From DASVCS01 sp036381495 (GTDB lineage: Bacteria > Gemmatimonadota > Gemmatimonadetes > Longimicrobiales > RSA9): a DNA stretch of 54,153 nt. Position numbers and translations under genes: made by a program. Where the stretch lies: the NCBI GenBank assembly GCA_036381495.1, contig DASVCS010000160.1, forward strand, positions 1-54,153, in the 5' to 3' direction. Positions 1 through 7,798 of this stretch are shown here, in pieces (the stretch's first letter is position 1; every line of letters starts with the position of its first letter). The notes under the pieces were generated by a model, which was given only the letters and a program-made list of their open reading frames with translations, ran no database searches and was not told the DNA's origin.

Positions 1-1329
1 GGCCGCCGTGACGTCGCCCGCGACGTTCAGCGTGGTCCGGCACATGTCCAGGATCCGGTCGACGCCGAAGATGATCGCGATCAACGAGGGGTTCACGCCG
101 ATCGAGGCGAGGACGACAATGACGAAGGGGATCGAGCCGGCCGGCACGCCCGCGGTCCCGATCCCGCCGATGATCGCCAGATAGGCCACGACGATCTGCT
201 GGCCGATCGAGAGGTCGACCCCCGCGAGCTGGGCGAGGAAGAGGATCGTCACCCCTTCGTAGAGCGCCGTCCCGTTCTGGTTCGCCGTCGCGCCGACCGT
301 GAGCACGAACGAGTTGATCTCGCGGGGCACGCCGAGGTTCTTTTCCGTGACCTCGAGCGCCGTGGGGAGCGTGGCATTCGATGACGACGTCGAGAACGCG
401 GTCGCCATGATGGTCTTGATGCGCCGGAAGAACTCGAGCGGCGCGATGCGCGAGAGCGTGGCGACGGAGACCGAGTACACCCCGAACATGTGGATCCCGA
501 GCCCGAGCAGCACGGTCGCCATGTACCACGCCAGCGCGACCACCAGGTCCAGGCCGAACCCCGCGGTGCTGCTGAAGAGGAGACACGCCACGGCGTACGG
601 CGCGATGCGCATGATGCCGTCGATGATCTTCGCGGAGATCTCGTAGAGCGCATCGAGCGCGCCGAGGAGCGGCGCCGTGCGCTCCACGGGGAGCAGCGTG
701 GCGGCGATGCCCAGGACCAGGGCGAAGAACATCAGATGCAGCAGGTTGGGCGTCTCGGTCGCCGCCGCGGTGATCGGGTTCACCGGCACGACGGTCTCGA
801 TCACCTGCGTCAGGATCGGCGCATCCCCTCCGCCCGCGAGCGCGCCCTCGACCTCGCCCACGGCCTCCGCACCGTAGCGTGCTTCGAGCGCCGCCGCGGT
901 GGTCGGATCCACCCGCTCGCCGGGGCGGATCGTGTTCGCCACCGTCAGCCCGATCACGACCGAGATCCCCGAGATCACGAGCGTGTAGGCGAACGACTTC
1001 AGGCCGATGCGACCCAGCTTGCGAATGTCGCCCACACCCGCAACACCGACGACGAGCGCGGAAAAGACCAGCGGGATGACGACCATCAGGAGGAGCCGCA
1101 GGAACAACTGCCCGATCGGCTCCGTCACGTTCTCGATGAGCCACTGCACCCGCGGATCGTCCGCGCCGAGCGTGGCACTCGCCAGGAGGCCCGCCAGGGC
1201 ACCCACGACGAGTCCCAGCAGGATACGCGTGTGCAGCGGCAGTTTCCTGCGCGCGGGCGCGCCCGCGATCGCCACGTCGGGCGCACTCGCAACCGCTGGC
1301 CGATCCACGTCGGTCTGATTGGGCGTCAT
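1..1329 (-). CDS. Dicarboxylate/amino acid:cation symporter (DAACS family), 3' end cut by window
   Basis: Secondary transporter of the glutamate/C4-dicarboxylate family, importing an acidic amino acid or dicarboxylate with Na+ or H+ across the inner membrane. 443 codons are visible and only a short C-terminal tail should be missing. About 38 cytoplasmic residues precede the first membrane helix. The serine-rich hairpin-1 motif STSSSNATLPTA lies near residue 308, NQNGTALYEG (the family's NMDGT position) near 348, the hairpin-2 motif GIGTAGVPAGS near 390, and DRILDMCRTTLNVAGD near 425. These are the substrate- and ion-binding elements seen in GltPh. The ATG at 1329 is the first in frame after an intergenic stretch, but its Shine-Dalgarno sequence is weak. 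Substrate cannot be assigned from sequence. It is transcribed in the same direction as the DUF4382 gene, with a hairpin between them. Confidence 0.93.
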   Translation of the reverse strand, partial: MTPNQTDVDRPAVASAPDVAIAGAPARRKLPLHTRILLGLVVGALAGLLASATLGADDPRVQWLIENVTEPIGQLFLRLLLMVVIPLVFSALVVGVAGVGDIRKLGRIGLKSFAYTLVISGISVVIGLTVANTIRPGERVDPTTAAALEARYGAEAVGEVEGALAGGGDAPILTQVIETVVPVNPITAAATETPNLLHLMFFALVLGIAATLLPVERTAPLLGALDALYEISAKIIDGIMRIAPYAVACLLFSSTAGFGLDLVVALAWYMATVLLGLGIHMFGVYSVSVATLSRIAPLEFFRRIKTIMATAFSTSSSNATLPTALEVTEKNLGVPREINSFVLTVGATANQNGTALYEGVTILFLAQLAGVDLSIGQQIVVAYLAIIGGIGTAGVPAGSIPFVIVVLASIGVNPSLIAIIFGVDRILDMCRTTLNVAGDVTAA

Positions 1330-1463
1330 ACGGGATCCGGTGGTGCAAGTGGGAAAGGCGCAAGATAGCGCGCGGTCCGCGCGCACTCAACCCTTGGCGC
1401 TTGTGCGGGCCGGCACGGTCCGGGCACGCCCGCGGATCCGATCCGGGAACGGAAACGAATGAA

Positions 1464-1496
1464 CGAACACCCCCGGGATACTCCCGGGGGCGTTCG
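1464..1496 (-). terminator. Hairpin terminator after the DUF4382 gene
   Basis: A strong inverted repeat, arms CCCCCGGGA and TCCCGGGGG around a TAC loop, extended by GAAC/GTTC with one mismatch between the blocks. It lies 26 bases after the stop of the DUF4382 lipoprotein gene. No clear U-tract follows, so intrinsic termination is likely but not certain. Confidence 0.6.
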
Positions 1497-1521
1497 CCGT
1501 GGGTGGGCCGGCGGCTGACGC

Positions 1522-2490
1522 CTACGCGCCGGACGCCGAAATCAAGCTGATCTCCGCCTCCGCGGTCGCGCCCGCTTCGACGTCCAGCGTGAGCGGGAGC
1601 GCCGGCTCGGTGTCGATCGTCAAGCCGGCCGGCAACGCCAGTTCGACCTGGTAGCTGCCGGGGAGGAGGAACATGAATTCCGCCTCGAAGGTGCCGTCCT
1701 CGTCCTCATCGGTCAGCGCCAGGACCTCGGCGTTGCCATCCTCGTTGATGAGGCGGACTTCCAGGTCGCCGAGACCGATCTGGACATTACCGATCACCGG
1801 CAGCGTCACATCCGTGCCGAGCGAGACCGCGACGTGCACGCTGCCCACCGCATCGAGATCCGTCGCCGTGATCACCGGCTCCATCACCCAGTGGCCGGAT
1901 TTGCCGGCTCCGTGGCCGAAGCTCTCCGCAACGTCGAAGTCGACGAGCAGGTCCTCTTCACCACCGTCGACCACGAGGCCGCCCGACACGTTGACCTTCA
2001 GCCCGCTCTGACCGCAGCTCGGGCACTGGAGCGTCCCCGCGACTTCGCTCCCCTCCGGGAATTCGAAGCCGGCGGGTGGCTCGTACCCCTCGGTGGCGAA
2101 GACGTCGATGTCACCCTGGGCGTTCTCGACGGCCACGTAGCCGCCCGTGATGACGAACCGGAGCTGCGCGTATGTGCCCGATGGCACGACCGCGCCCTCG
2201 ACGAGCGTCTCAATGTCGTTGGCCAGGGTGACCAGGTCGGTCGTCACGGGCTCGTCGCGCAGGACCACGCGTCCTGCGGCATCGGTCTCCCCCTCGGCCT
2301 GCCCCTCCCCGTCACCGCCCTGGAGGTAGATCTCCGAGATCGTGACGACCGCCGCCTCGATGTCGCCCGCGGCATCGGTCAATCGAATCGAGATCCGGGT
2401 GTTGTCTGGGCCGGGGCCATCATCGCACGCCGCCACGGGGAGAAGAACGGCCAGCGAGAGCGCGATCGCGTGTGTGAGCCGGCGAATCAT
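1522..2490 (-). CDS. DUF4382-domain lipoprotein
   Basis: A 322-residue secreted lipoprotein. The N-terminus (MIRRLTHAIALSLAVLL, then PVAAC) is a lipoprotein signal with the lipidated Cys at about residue 22. The following region (ISIRLTDAAGDIEAAVVTISEIYL) matches the start of DUF4382 domains, which form beta-rich extracytoplasmic modules of unknown function. A CPSCGQSGLKV segment corresponds to the conserved SGxxSGxK loop of this family but carries two Cys. The C-terminal third is acidic and beta-rich (DEDEDGTFEAEF), like a carboxypeptidase-regulatory fold. The ATG at 2490 is chosen because AGGAGG precedes it by about 6 bases; an upstream in-frame ATG at 2577 has no such site. Function is unknown. 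Confidence 0.8.
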   Translation of the reverse strand: MIRRLTHAIALSLAVLLPVAACDDGPGPDNTRISIRLTDAAGDIEAAVVTISEIYLQGGDGEGQAEGETDAAGRVVLRDEPVTTDLVTLANDIETLVEGAVVPSGTYAQLRFVITGGYVAVENAQGDIDVFATEGYEPPAGFEFPEGSEVAGTLQCPSCGQSGLKVNVSGGLVVDGGEEDLLVDFDVAESFGHGAGKSGHWVMEPVITATDLDAVGSVHVAVSLGTDVTLPVIGNVQIGLGDLEVRLINEDGNAEVLALTDEDEDGTFEAEFMFLLPGSYQVELALPAGLTIDTEPALPLTLDVEAGATAEAEISLISASGA

Positions 2491-2758
2491 GTGGTTCCTC
2501 CTGTCTGGTCCGAGGCCCGTTCGTGGTCGCGCACCACCGAACTCGGGCCAATGTCCGACGCCGAATGGACGACGCATCCGCGAGGCGGGTCACATGCCGC
2601 GCCGACCGGCAGACTGCTCCCTGGCCCTCGGACAGGGCATGGTTGTTGCCTAAGGGTCGGATTCTCTCGGCCGCTGATCGGGTCGGCGGCGCCGGATACC
2701 GGTGCCGGCGGCGCATCGGCGGCGCGGACCTCCCGGAGAGCGCGATGTGCATGGTGTC

Positions 2759-3265
2759 ATGAGCTACAACCGGGCGTTCTTGCCGTGGATCTATCCACTG
2801 GCGGCCCTCCTCGTGGTCGTGCCGCTCCTCGATGTCGCAGCACGGACGTGGCCGGCCGCGCCGCGCGACCTCGAGTGGCGGTTCGGCGCCATGGGGATCG
2901 CGTTCAACACGCTCGTCACACCGCTCCTCGGTGCCGGCATCGCGATGTTGGTCGCGGCGCTCGCCGATCACCGCCGGTTGCTCCGGTTCCTCGCCGTCGT
3001 GGCCACCTGCGCCGGCATCGCCCTCATGGCGGCACTGTCGATCTTCATCCTCGATGCACTTCAACTCCGGCCGACCGTTCCGGTCGATGCCCGGGAGGAC
3101 TACGACGCGGCGGCAATCGAGGCCTTCATTGCCGGCGCCCTGTGCGTCCCGGTCGTGCTGATCCTCGGCACCGGCGGCTGGGCTGCCACGCGGAGCCGCC
3201 GCCCGCCGGGGCGCGAGCCCGATGTGGGACTGGTCATCCGTCCACGGAAGGAGAGCAGAGTATGA
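2759..3265 (+). CDS. Four-helix membrane protein of unknown function, paired with a PEP-CTERM protein
   Basis: A 168-residue inner-membrane protein with about four hydrophobic segments: near residues 8-28 (PWIYPLAALLVVVPLLDV), 45-68, 74-98 and 121-142. A basic C-terminal tail follows. I do not recognise a family. Its TGA stop overlaps the ATG of the next gene (ATGA), so the two are translationally coupled. Because that gene encodes a PEP-CTERM protein, this protein could be a membrane partner of it, but it shows no exosortase motif (no conserved Cys/Arg/His triad). The ATG at 2759 is chosen over an upstream in-frame ATG at 2702 because hydrophobic sequence starts only after it. Confidence 0.7.
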   Translation: MSYNRAFLPWIYPLAALLVVVPLLDVAARTWPAAPRDLEWRFGAMGIAFNTLVTPLLGAGIAMLVAALADHRRLLRFLAVVATCAGIALMAALSIFILDALQLRPTVPVDAREDYDAAAIEAFIAGALCVPVVLILGTGGWAATRSRRPPGREPDVGLVIRPRKESRV

Positions 3266-3804
3266 GTCGGATCCGCACGTACACACGGCACTGCGTCATG
3301 ACGGCCGTACTCGGCCTGGCGGCCTACGGGACCGCCGCGGCCAGCGGCCTTCCCGGCACGGACGCGCGGCGCGCCCGGATCAGCGTCTTCGACCACTTCG
3401 TCGCCGCGGCCGGGACACACGCCCGTGGCCACGCCGCTCCCATCGCGACGCCGACCGCGCCGCGTCCGCTGTCCTGGACGCCGCGCACCACGGGCCACGA
3501 GGGCCGGTTGCGGCCCGACTGGCACATCCGTCCCGGCCATTGGGTCCGCTTCCCCGCCACCGGCATCCTGCACCGCTTCACCGACGGCCAGCACGTCGGA
3601 TCGCAACCGCCCGCCACCCCCCGGACGCCCTCCGGTGCGGTGGACCTCGACGATCCGCCCGAGCAGGCGAGTAATCAAGGCGCCGCCGACGCGACCGCGA
3701 CCACGGTCACGCCGGAACCGCTGACATTGCTCCTCCTGGGAAGCGGTCTGCTCGGGGTGGGCGGCATCGGCGCGGCACGACGGCGCGGACGCGAACTGGC
3801 GTGA
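3262..3804 (+). CDS. PEP-CTERM sorting-domain protein
   Basis: A 180-residue exported protein. The N-terminus is a basic region followed by a hydrophobic stretch ending AAYGTAAAS, a signal peptide with likely cleavage near residue 28. The middle is low-complexity and rich in Pro, His, Arg and Thr. The C-terminus is a typical PEP-CTERM tripartite signal: TPEPLTLLLLGSGLLGVGG, then a basic RRRGRE tail. Such signals are recognised by an exosortase (EpsH/XrtA family), which is not in this window. GGAGAG lies about 8 bases before the ATG, and the gene overlaps the upstream membrane-protein gene by four bases. The mature part shows no recognisable domain. Confidence 0.8.
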   Translation: MSRIRTYTRHCVMTAVLGLAAYGTAAASGLPGTDARRARISVFDHFVAAAGTHARGHAAPIATPTAPRPLSWTPRTTGHEGRLRPDWHIRPGHWVRFPATGILHRFTDGQHVGSQPPATPRTPSGAVDLDDPPEQASNQGAADATATTVTPEPLTLLLLGSGLLGVGGIGAARRRGRELA

Positions 3805-3809
3805 ACGGC

Positions 3810-3830
3810 GGGCGCCCACGGTGGGCGCCC
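3810..3830. terminator. Bidirectional terminator hairpin between convergent genes
   Basis: A perfect inverted repeat, GGGCGCCCAC and GTGGGCGCCC with one base between them, lies in the 31-base gap between the PEP-CTERM gene (plus) and rsgA (minus). It is placed to end both transcripts. No T-tract is visible on either side. Confidence 0.6.
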
Positions 3831-3835
3831 CGGCC

Positions 3836-4783
3836 TCAGCCTTCCCTCAGCGCGCGGTAGCTCTCGTAGCGCTCCAACGGGATCTCGCCGGCGTCCACGG
3901 CCTCGCGCACCGCGCAGCCGGGCTCGTGCGTGTGGGAGCAGGCGTAGCCGAAACGGCACTCGCCCAGGTACGGCTCGAATTCGGGGAAGTAGCGGTCCAG
4001 TGTCTCGGTGGGGATCCCCCAGAGGCCGAGCTCCCGCAGGCCCGGAGTGTCCGCGACGTAGCCGCCGCAGGAGAGCGGGAGCAGTTCGGCGGCCACCGTG
4101 GTGTGGCGCCCCTTGCGGACGGCGGCGCTCACCTCCGCCGTGCGCAGCCGCAGTCCCGGCTCGATCGCGTTGAGGAGACTGGACTTGCCCACGCCGGACG
4201 GCCCCGCCAACACGCTCGTGCGGCCGCAGAGACGGTCACGCAGCTCTTCGATCCCGGTTCCGTCGAGCGCACTCGTGTACAGGACGGGGTAGCCGGCCGC
4301 CTCGTAGACGCCGAAGCGGGCGCGCGCCGCATCAATGCCCACCCGGTCCACCTTGTTGACCACGATGAGCGCGCTCAGGTCGTTCGCCCCGGCGAGGACC
4401 AGGAAACGGTCCAGCATCCGCAGGCGCGGCTCGGGGTTCGCCGCCGCGAAGACGGCGACGAGCTGGTCCACGTTGGCCACGATGACCTTCGCCCGCCGCG
4501 CTCCGTGTCCCGGAGCACGGCGGGCGAGTTCACTCTGCCGCTCCTCGACCTTCTCGATCGTCGCGGTACCGTCCGCGTGCCGCTCGACCTCGACCCGGTC
4601 GCCCGCGACCACGCGGTCGCCCGTGCGCTGCTCGAGCTTGAGTCGCCCTCGCAACGCCGCCTGGACGACGGCGCCCGCGTCGAGCTGGACCTCGTAGACA
4701 CCGCCGACGGCCCTGCGAACCGTGCCGCGGTCCCGCGGCTCAGGCGGCGAAGCTCTCGAGTGCGTTCCCGAGTTCGCCTTCAC
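3836..4783 (-). CDS. rsgA: Ribosome small subunit-dependent GTPase A (RsgA/YjeQ)
   Basis: Cytoplasmic GTPase that acts in late 30S subunit maturation. The 315-residue protein has the circularly permuted GTPase order diagnostic of this family: G4 NKVD at 143-146, G1 GPSGVGKS at 194-201, then G3 DTPG at 245-248. An N-terminal OB-fold spans about residues 20-85. The C-terminal zinc site is visible as Cys276, Cys282, His284 and Cys290. The switch segment RKGRHTTV is intact. The proposed start overlaps the 3' end of the sigma-factor gene by 44 bases in the same direction, so the two are probably co-transcribed. A later start is possible, since residues 1-18 are not conserved in the family. Confidence 0.95.
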   Translation of the reverse strand: MKANSGTHSRASPPEPRDRGTVRRAVGGVYEVQLDAGAVVQAALRGRLKLEQRTGDRVVAGDRVEVERHADGTATIEKVEERQSELARRAPGHGARRAKVIVANVDQLVAVFAAANPEPRLRMLDRFLVLAGANDLSALIVVNKVDRVGIDAARARFGVYEAAGYPVLYTSALDGTGIEELRDRLCGRTSVLAGPSGVGKSSLLNAIEPGLRLRTAEVSAAVRKGRHTTVAAELLPLSCGGYVADTPGLRELGLWGIPTETLDRYFPEFEPYLGECRFGYACSHTHEPGCAVREAVDAGEIPLERYESYRALREG

Positions 4784-5654
4784 GAAGCCGCTTCAGCGCA
4801 CGGTCGCGGAGCTGCCGCACGCGCTCGCGCGTGACGCCCAGCACGTTGCCGATCTCTTCGAGCGTGTGCTCGCGGCCGCCTTCGAGCCCGAAGTACAGCC
4901 GCAGCACGCGTGCATCCCGCGGCGTCAGCGTGTCCAGCGCGCGCTCGATCTGCTCCGCCATGAGCCGCTCTTCGACCGCGAGCTCCGGCTCGGCCGCCTC
5001 TTCCGCGATGAAGCGCTCGACGAGCTGACTGTCGTCGCTGTCGCCGATCGGCGCGTCCAGGCGGATCTCCGCCGCGTTCAACGTCTGCAACGACTCGACC
5101 GTCTCCGGCGTCAGCTTCGCCGCAGCCGCCAGCTCCTCCGGGCTCGGATCCCGCCGCAACTCCTGCTTGAGCCGCTCCCGTTCCCTGAAGATGCGCGCCA
5201 GGTCGCTCGCCCGGTTCAGCGGCACCCGCACGGCACGCCCCTGGTTCGCCAGCGACGAGAGGATCGCCTGCCGGATCCACCACACCGCGTACGAAATGAA
5301 CTTCACGCCCTGATCCGGATCGAACTTCCGCGCCGCCGTCACCAGCCCGACGTTCCCTTCCTGGATCAGGTCGATCAGCGAAACGCCACGATTCTGGTAC
5401 TTCTTGGCCACACTGATCACGAACCGGAGGTTCGCGCGAACCAGGCGCTGCACCGCCTCCTCGTCGCCGGCGCGCGCACGCCGCCCCAGCTCGATCTCCT
5501 CCTCCGGCGTGATCAACTCGTGCTTGCTCACGTCCCGCAGGTACTGATCGAGCGCATTCCGCTCCTCCGTCGCTCCCGCGAACTCTCGCAGGACCGCGTC
5601 GGTCGGCGGGCGGCGACGCCGCCGCGCTTCGCGCCTCTCCGGCGTAGTGGCCAT
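4740..5654 (-). CDS. RNA polymerase sigma factor, RpoD/SigA-type (group 1 or 2 sigma-70)
   Basis: A 304-residue sigma-70 lacking region 1.1. Region 1.2 is near 34-66 (LDQYLRDVSKHELIT). Region 2 (67-137) has the core-binding and -10 recognition motifs RANLRFVISVAKKY, LIDLIQEGNVGL and YAVWWIRQAI. Region 3 is near 150-215, and region 4 (228-290) ends with the -35 helix-turn-helix LEEIGNVLGVTRERVRQLRDRAL. The FISYAVWW variant of the usual FSTYATWW, and the lack of region 1.1, leave open whether it is the primary sigma or a close paralogue. GAGG lies 5 bases before the ATG at 5654. The frame stays open 76 codons further upstream, but that part is Arg/Ala-rich and unlike any sigma. A long leader with inverted repeats precedes it; rsgA overlaps its end. 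Confidence 0.93.
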   Translation of the reverse strand: MATTPERREARRRRRPPTDAVLREFAGATEERNALDQYLRDVSKHELITPEEEIELGRRARAGDEEAVQRLVRANLRFVISVAKKYQNRGVSLIDLIQEGNVGLVTAARKFDPDQGVKFISYAVWWIRQAILSSLANQGRAVRVPLNRASDLARIFRERERLKQELRRDPSPEELAAAAKLTPETVESLQTLNAAEIRLDAPIGDSDDSQLVERFIAEEAAEPELAVEERLMAEQIERALDTLTPRDARVLRLYFGLEGGREHTLEEIGNVLGVTRERVRQLRDRALKRLREGELGNALESFAA

Positions 5655-5734
5655 CAACCCTCGTTCAACGTTTCGTTCCACGACGCCCGCCCGCTCCCGG
5701 CGGCCGTCGCGCGCTTGCGCTGCATGCAAGGACT

Positions 5735-5760
5735 CTGCCGACAAAAGTGCCCGTCGGCAG
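5735..5760. promoter_or_regulatory. 8-bp perfect inverted repeat in the sigma-factor leader
   Basis: CTGCCGAC and GTCGGCAG are separated by 10 bases, about 80 bases upstream of the sigma ATG. This could be an operator or a leader hairpin. A second repeat, CTTGC/GCAAG, lies just next to it (5714-5730). Confidence 0.4.
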
Positions 5761-5990
5761 CTTGCGCGACGACGGGCGTGCGCCTGGCATCTCGTCGCAT
5801 GAAACACCGCTCGCCGCTCCCGGGTTCCCCACCACCCCGCGCGCCGTGACCCCACGCGCCCCCGGAATTGCGTAGCCCGCAAAAATGCAACGCCTCACCC
5901 GATTGCGCAAGTCGGGCCCGCCCCGCCCCGCCGCGCACCGCGCTCGCGCGCGGCCCCCACCCGGGCGATCTGATCGAGCCGAACCCCGCC

Positions 5991-6146
5991 GTCCGCACGC
6001 ACGCGCGCACGCACGCGCGCCCCCCACCGCACCACCCGTCCCGCCCGCAGCCCGCCGATCCCGCTTCCGTCCCCGTAAACGTAAACGTTCCCGCTCCAGG
6101 CGGCGCAGCCGCCGCTCCCGCTCCCGGCAGTTCCCGCCGCCCCCGG
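5991..6146 (-). repeat. Composite repeat, copy 1 (partial, in sigma-factor leader)
   Basis: It contains the 56-nt core at 6072-6127, identical to copies 2 and 3. The core has a doubled GTAAAC, then GCTCCA, then the hairpin GGCGGC-GCA-GCCGCC, then GCTCCCGCTCCCGG. An alternating CGCACG tract at 5991-6021 corresponds to the distal GTGCGC block of copies 2 and 4. The G-rich GGGCTA array is absent, and unlike the other copies it does not abut a stop codon. Orientation is given relative to the other copies, all minus. Confidence 0.85.
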
Positions 6147-6230
6147 CCCGCCTCTTGCACCGCGCGGCCCCGCAAGCCGCGCACCACGCGCGGCCACCGT
6201 CTTCCTTTCAACGCGCGACGGGACCCGGTC

Positions 6231-6431
6231 ATGACCGACCTCAAACGAGACGTGCAGGACGACCACGGAACCAAGAAGATGCCCACGGGCGCGACCGCGG
6301 AGCCGGCCGGCGGCCGGCCGGCAACGGCGGGAACGGACCGTGACTTCGATGAGACGGAGGTCGCGGACAACCAGGGGCACGGCCACCCGCGTGAGGAGCG
6401 GCGGGAGCGTGTCGAACGCCGGCCGCGGTAG
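6231..6431 (+). CDS. Small hydrophilic hypothetical protein
   Basis: A 66-residue, highly charged open frame beginning MTDLKRDVQDDHGTKK and ending in an Arg/Glu-rich tail (EERRERVERRPR). Its amino acid use (Asp, Glu, Thr, Gly) is more protein-like than the shadow frames around it, and it starts just after the repeat copy. No clear ribosome binding site is seen, and no family is recognised. It is convergent with the lipoprotein gene, with a 12-base gap. It may be spurious. Confidence 0.4.
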   Translation: MTDLKRDVQDDHGTKKMPTGATAEPAGGRPATAGTDRDFDETEVADNQGHGHPREERRERVERRPR

Positions 6432-6443
6432 CGGCGCCGGCCA

Positions 6444-6986
6444 TCACTCGCCCCTCGCCCCCTCGGTGACGGTGACCCCCGTGGAATCCGGTGGAACGCC
6501 CGCGAGCAGTGAATCCAGCGGCACGGGCAGCGCGCCGCCGCCGGGCATTGCGAGGGCCGGCCGCAACTGCCCCACCTCGCGACGCAGACGGAGGATGTCC
6601 TCCCGGATCATCGCCTCCGGCTCCTCGCGGCGAAGCTCCGCCACGATCCGATCCGCCAGCGACTGGAGCTGTCGCAGATTCGCTTCGACCTCGTACCCGC
6701 GCGCCAGCCACGCGACCGGCGGCCGCTCTTCGAGCAGGCGGTCCGTGATCGCCTCCGCCCGGAACAGTCGCACCCGCGCGGCATCGTCCAGGTGTTCCAT
6801 CCGGAGCGCGGCATCCAGCTCCGCCTCCAACCGCGCCAGCTTCTCATCGAGTGTCATGGATTCGCGGACCGGCGCGATCATCGCGGCCGGCGGAGGCGGC
6901 GGCATCGACATGCGGTCGTCCTCCGGACGACGCCGGCAGCCCGCTGCGAAGACGAGCAGAACGATCAGAACGAACGTGCGCTGCAT
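6444..6986 (-). CDS. Helical lipoprotein of unknown function
   Basis: A 180-residue protein with a lipoprotein signal: MQRTFVLIVLLVFAAGC, Cys17 being the lipidation site, followed by a basic RRRPEDD stretch. After a Pro-rich linker (residues 29-34, PPPPP) come helical segments about 43-150, rich in Leu, Glu, Arg and Ala (LARLEAELDAALR, LRQLQSLADRIVAELRR), probably coiled-coil. No enzymatic motif is visible. It is divergent from the PP2C phosphatase gene. Probably a periplasm-facing anchored protein; function unknown. Confidence 0.75.
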   Translation of the reverse strand: MQRTFVLIVLLVFAAGCRRRPEDDRMSMPPPPPAAMIAPVRESMTLDEKLARLEAELDAALRMEHLDDAARVRLFRAEAITDRLLEERPPVAWLARGYEVEANLRQLQSLADRIVAELRREEPEAMIREDILRLRREVGQLRPALAMPGGGALPVPLDSLLAGVPPDSTGVTVTEGARGE

Positions 6987-7057
6987 GGCAACGGCGGACG
7001 GGGCAAGCCGCGTGCCGGTCCTTGCCCGCCATCCCTCGCCACGCCACCTTTGAGCCC

Positions 7058-7798
7058 ATGCAGCCGTCCGTCGCCGCCCTCACCGACCGGGGCCGGAAAC
7101 GCTCCGGAAACGAGGACGCCCTCCTCGCTCTCCCCGACACGGGCCTCTTCATCGTCGCCGACGGCCTCGGCGGACACGCCGCGGGCGAGGTCGCGAGCGG
7201 CATCGCCGTCGAGGTGATCGGCGCCAAACTCGCCGGGATCGCCGGCGCGCTCCCCGCCCCTGCCCTCGAAGCGCCACTCCGATCGGCCATGATCGCCGCG
7301 CACCACGCCATCCGGGCACGCGCCGCACACGAGCCCGAAAAGACCGGGATGGCCACGACCCTGACCGCGCTCGCCATCGCCGACGACGGACACGCCTTTC
7401 GCATCGGCCACGTCGGCGACTCGCGCGCCTACCTGCTCCGCGACGGGCGCCTCCGCCAGCTCACCACGGACCACACTTGGGTCCAGCAACAGATCGAGAG
7501 CGGCCTGCTCTCGCCCGCCCGCGCACGCACACACCCGAACGCCGGCGTGCTCACGCGCGCACTCGGAATCGCCGACGGCGACCCGAAGATCGACATCATC
7601 CCCGGCCGGATCGAGCCCGGCGACCTGCTCCTGCTCTGTTCCGACGGCCTCACCGGCCCCGTCGCCGATGCCGACATCCGCGCCATCCTCGACCGCGACC
7701 TGCCGCTCGACGCCCTCGCCGCTCAGCTCGTCGACGCCGCCAACCTGCGCGGCGGCCCCGACAACATCACGGTCATCCTGATCCGAGCAGCGCCGTAG
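7058..7798 (+). CDS. PP2C-family Ser/Thr protein phosphatase (Stp1/PrpC type)
   Basis: Soluble metal-dependent phosphatase that removes phosphate from Ser/Thr on proteins. The 246-residue length fits the bacterial single-domain type. All metal-binding motifs are present: RSGNEDA near residue 17, VADGLGGHAAGE near 34, GMATTLTAL near 98, IGHVGDSRAY near 120, SDGL near 195 and GGPDNIT near 236. In bacteria these usually oppose a Hanks-type kinase, but none is in this window. The ATG at 7058 is the first plausible start after the divergent lipoprotein promoter region. Its last 26 bases overlap the 3' end of the convergent HD-domain gene. Confidence 0.93.
   Translation: MQPSVAALTDRGRKRSGNEDALLALPDTGLFIVADGLGGHAAGEVASGIAVEVIGAKLAGIAGALPAPALEAPLRSAMIAAHHAIRARAAHEPEKTGMATTLTALAIADDGHAFRIGHVGDSRAYLLRDGRLRQLTTDHTWVQQQIESGLLSPARARTHPNAGVLTRALGIADGDPKIDIIPGRIEPGDLLLLCSDGLTGPVADADIRAILDRDLPLDALAAQLVDAANLRGGPDNITVILIRAAP

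Larger units (their letters stand above)
5655..6230. other. 576-base gene-free leader/intergenic region upstream of the sigma gene
   Basis: No convincing gene. From the sigma start outward it holds a CTTGC/GCAAG inverted repeat (5714-5730), a perfect 8-bp inverted repeat (5735-5760), a pyrimidine/purine-alternating CGCACG tract (5991-6021), and repeat copy 1 (core 6072-6127). On the minus strand near 5875-5915 a TTGCGC box is followed after 17 bases by CATTTT. This is a weak candidate promoter for the sigma gene. Confidence 0.5.
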
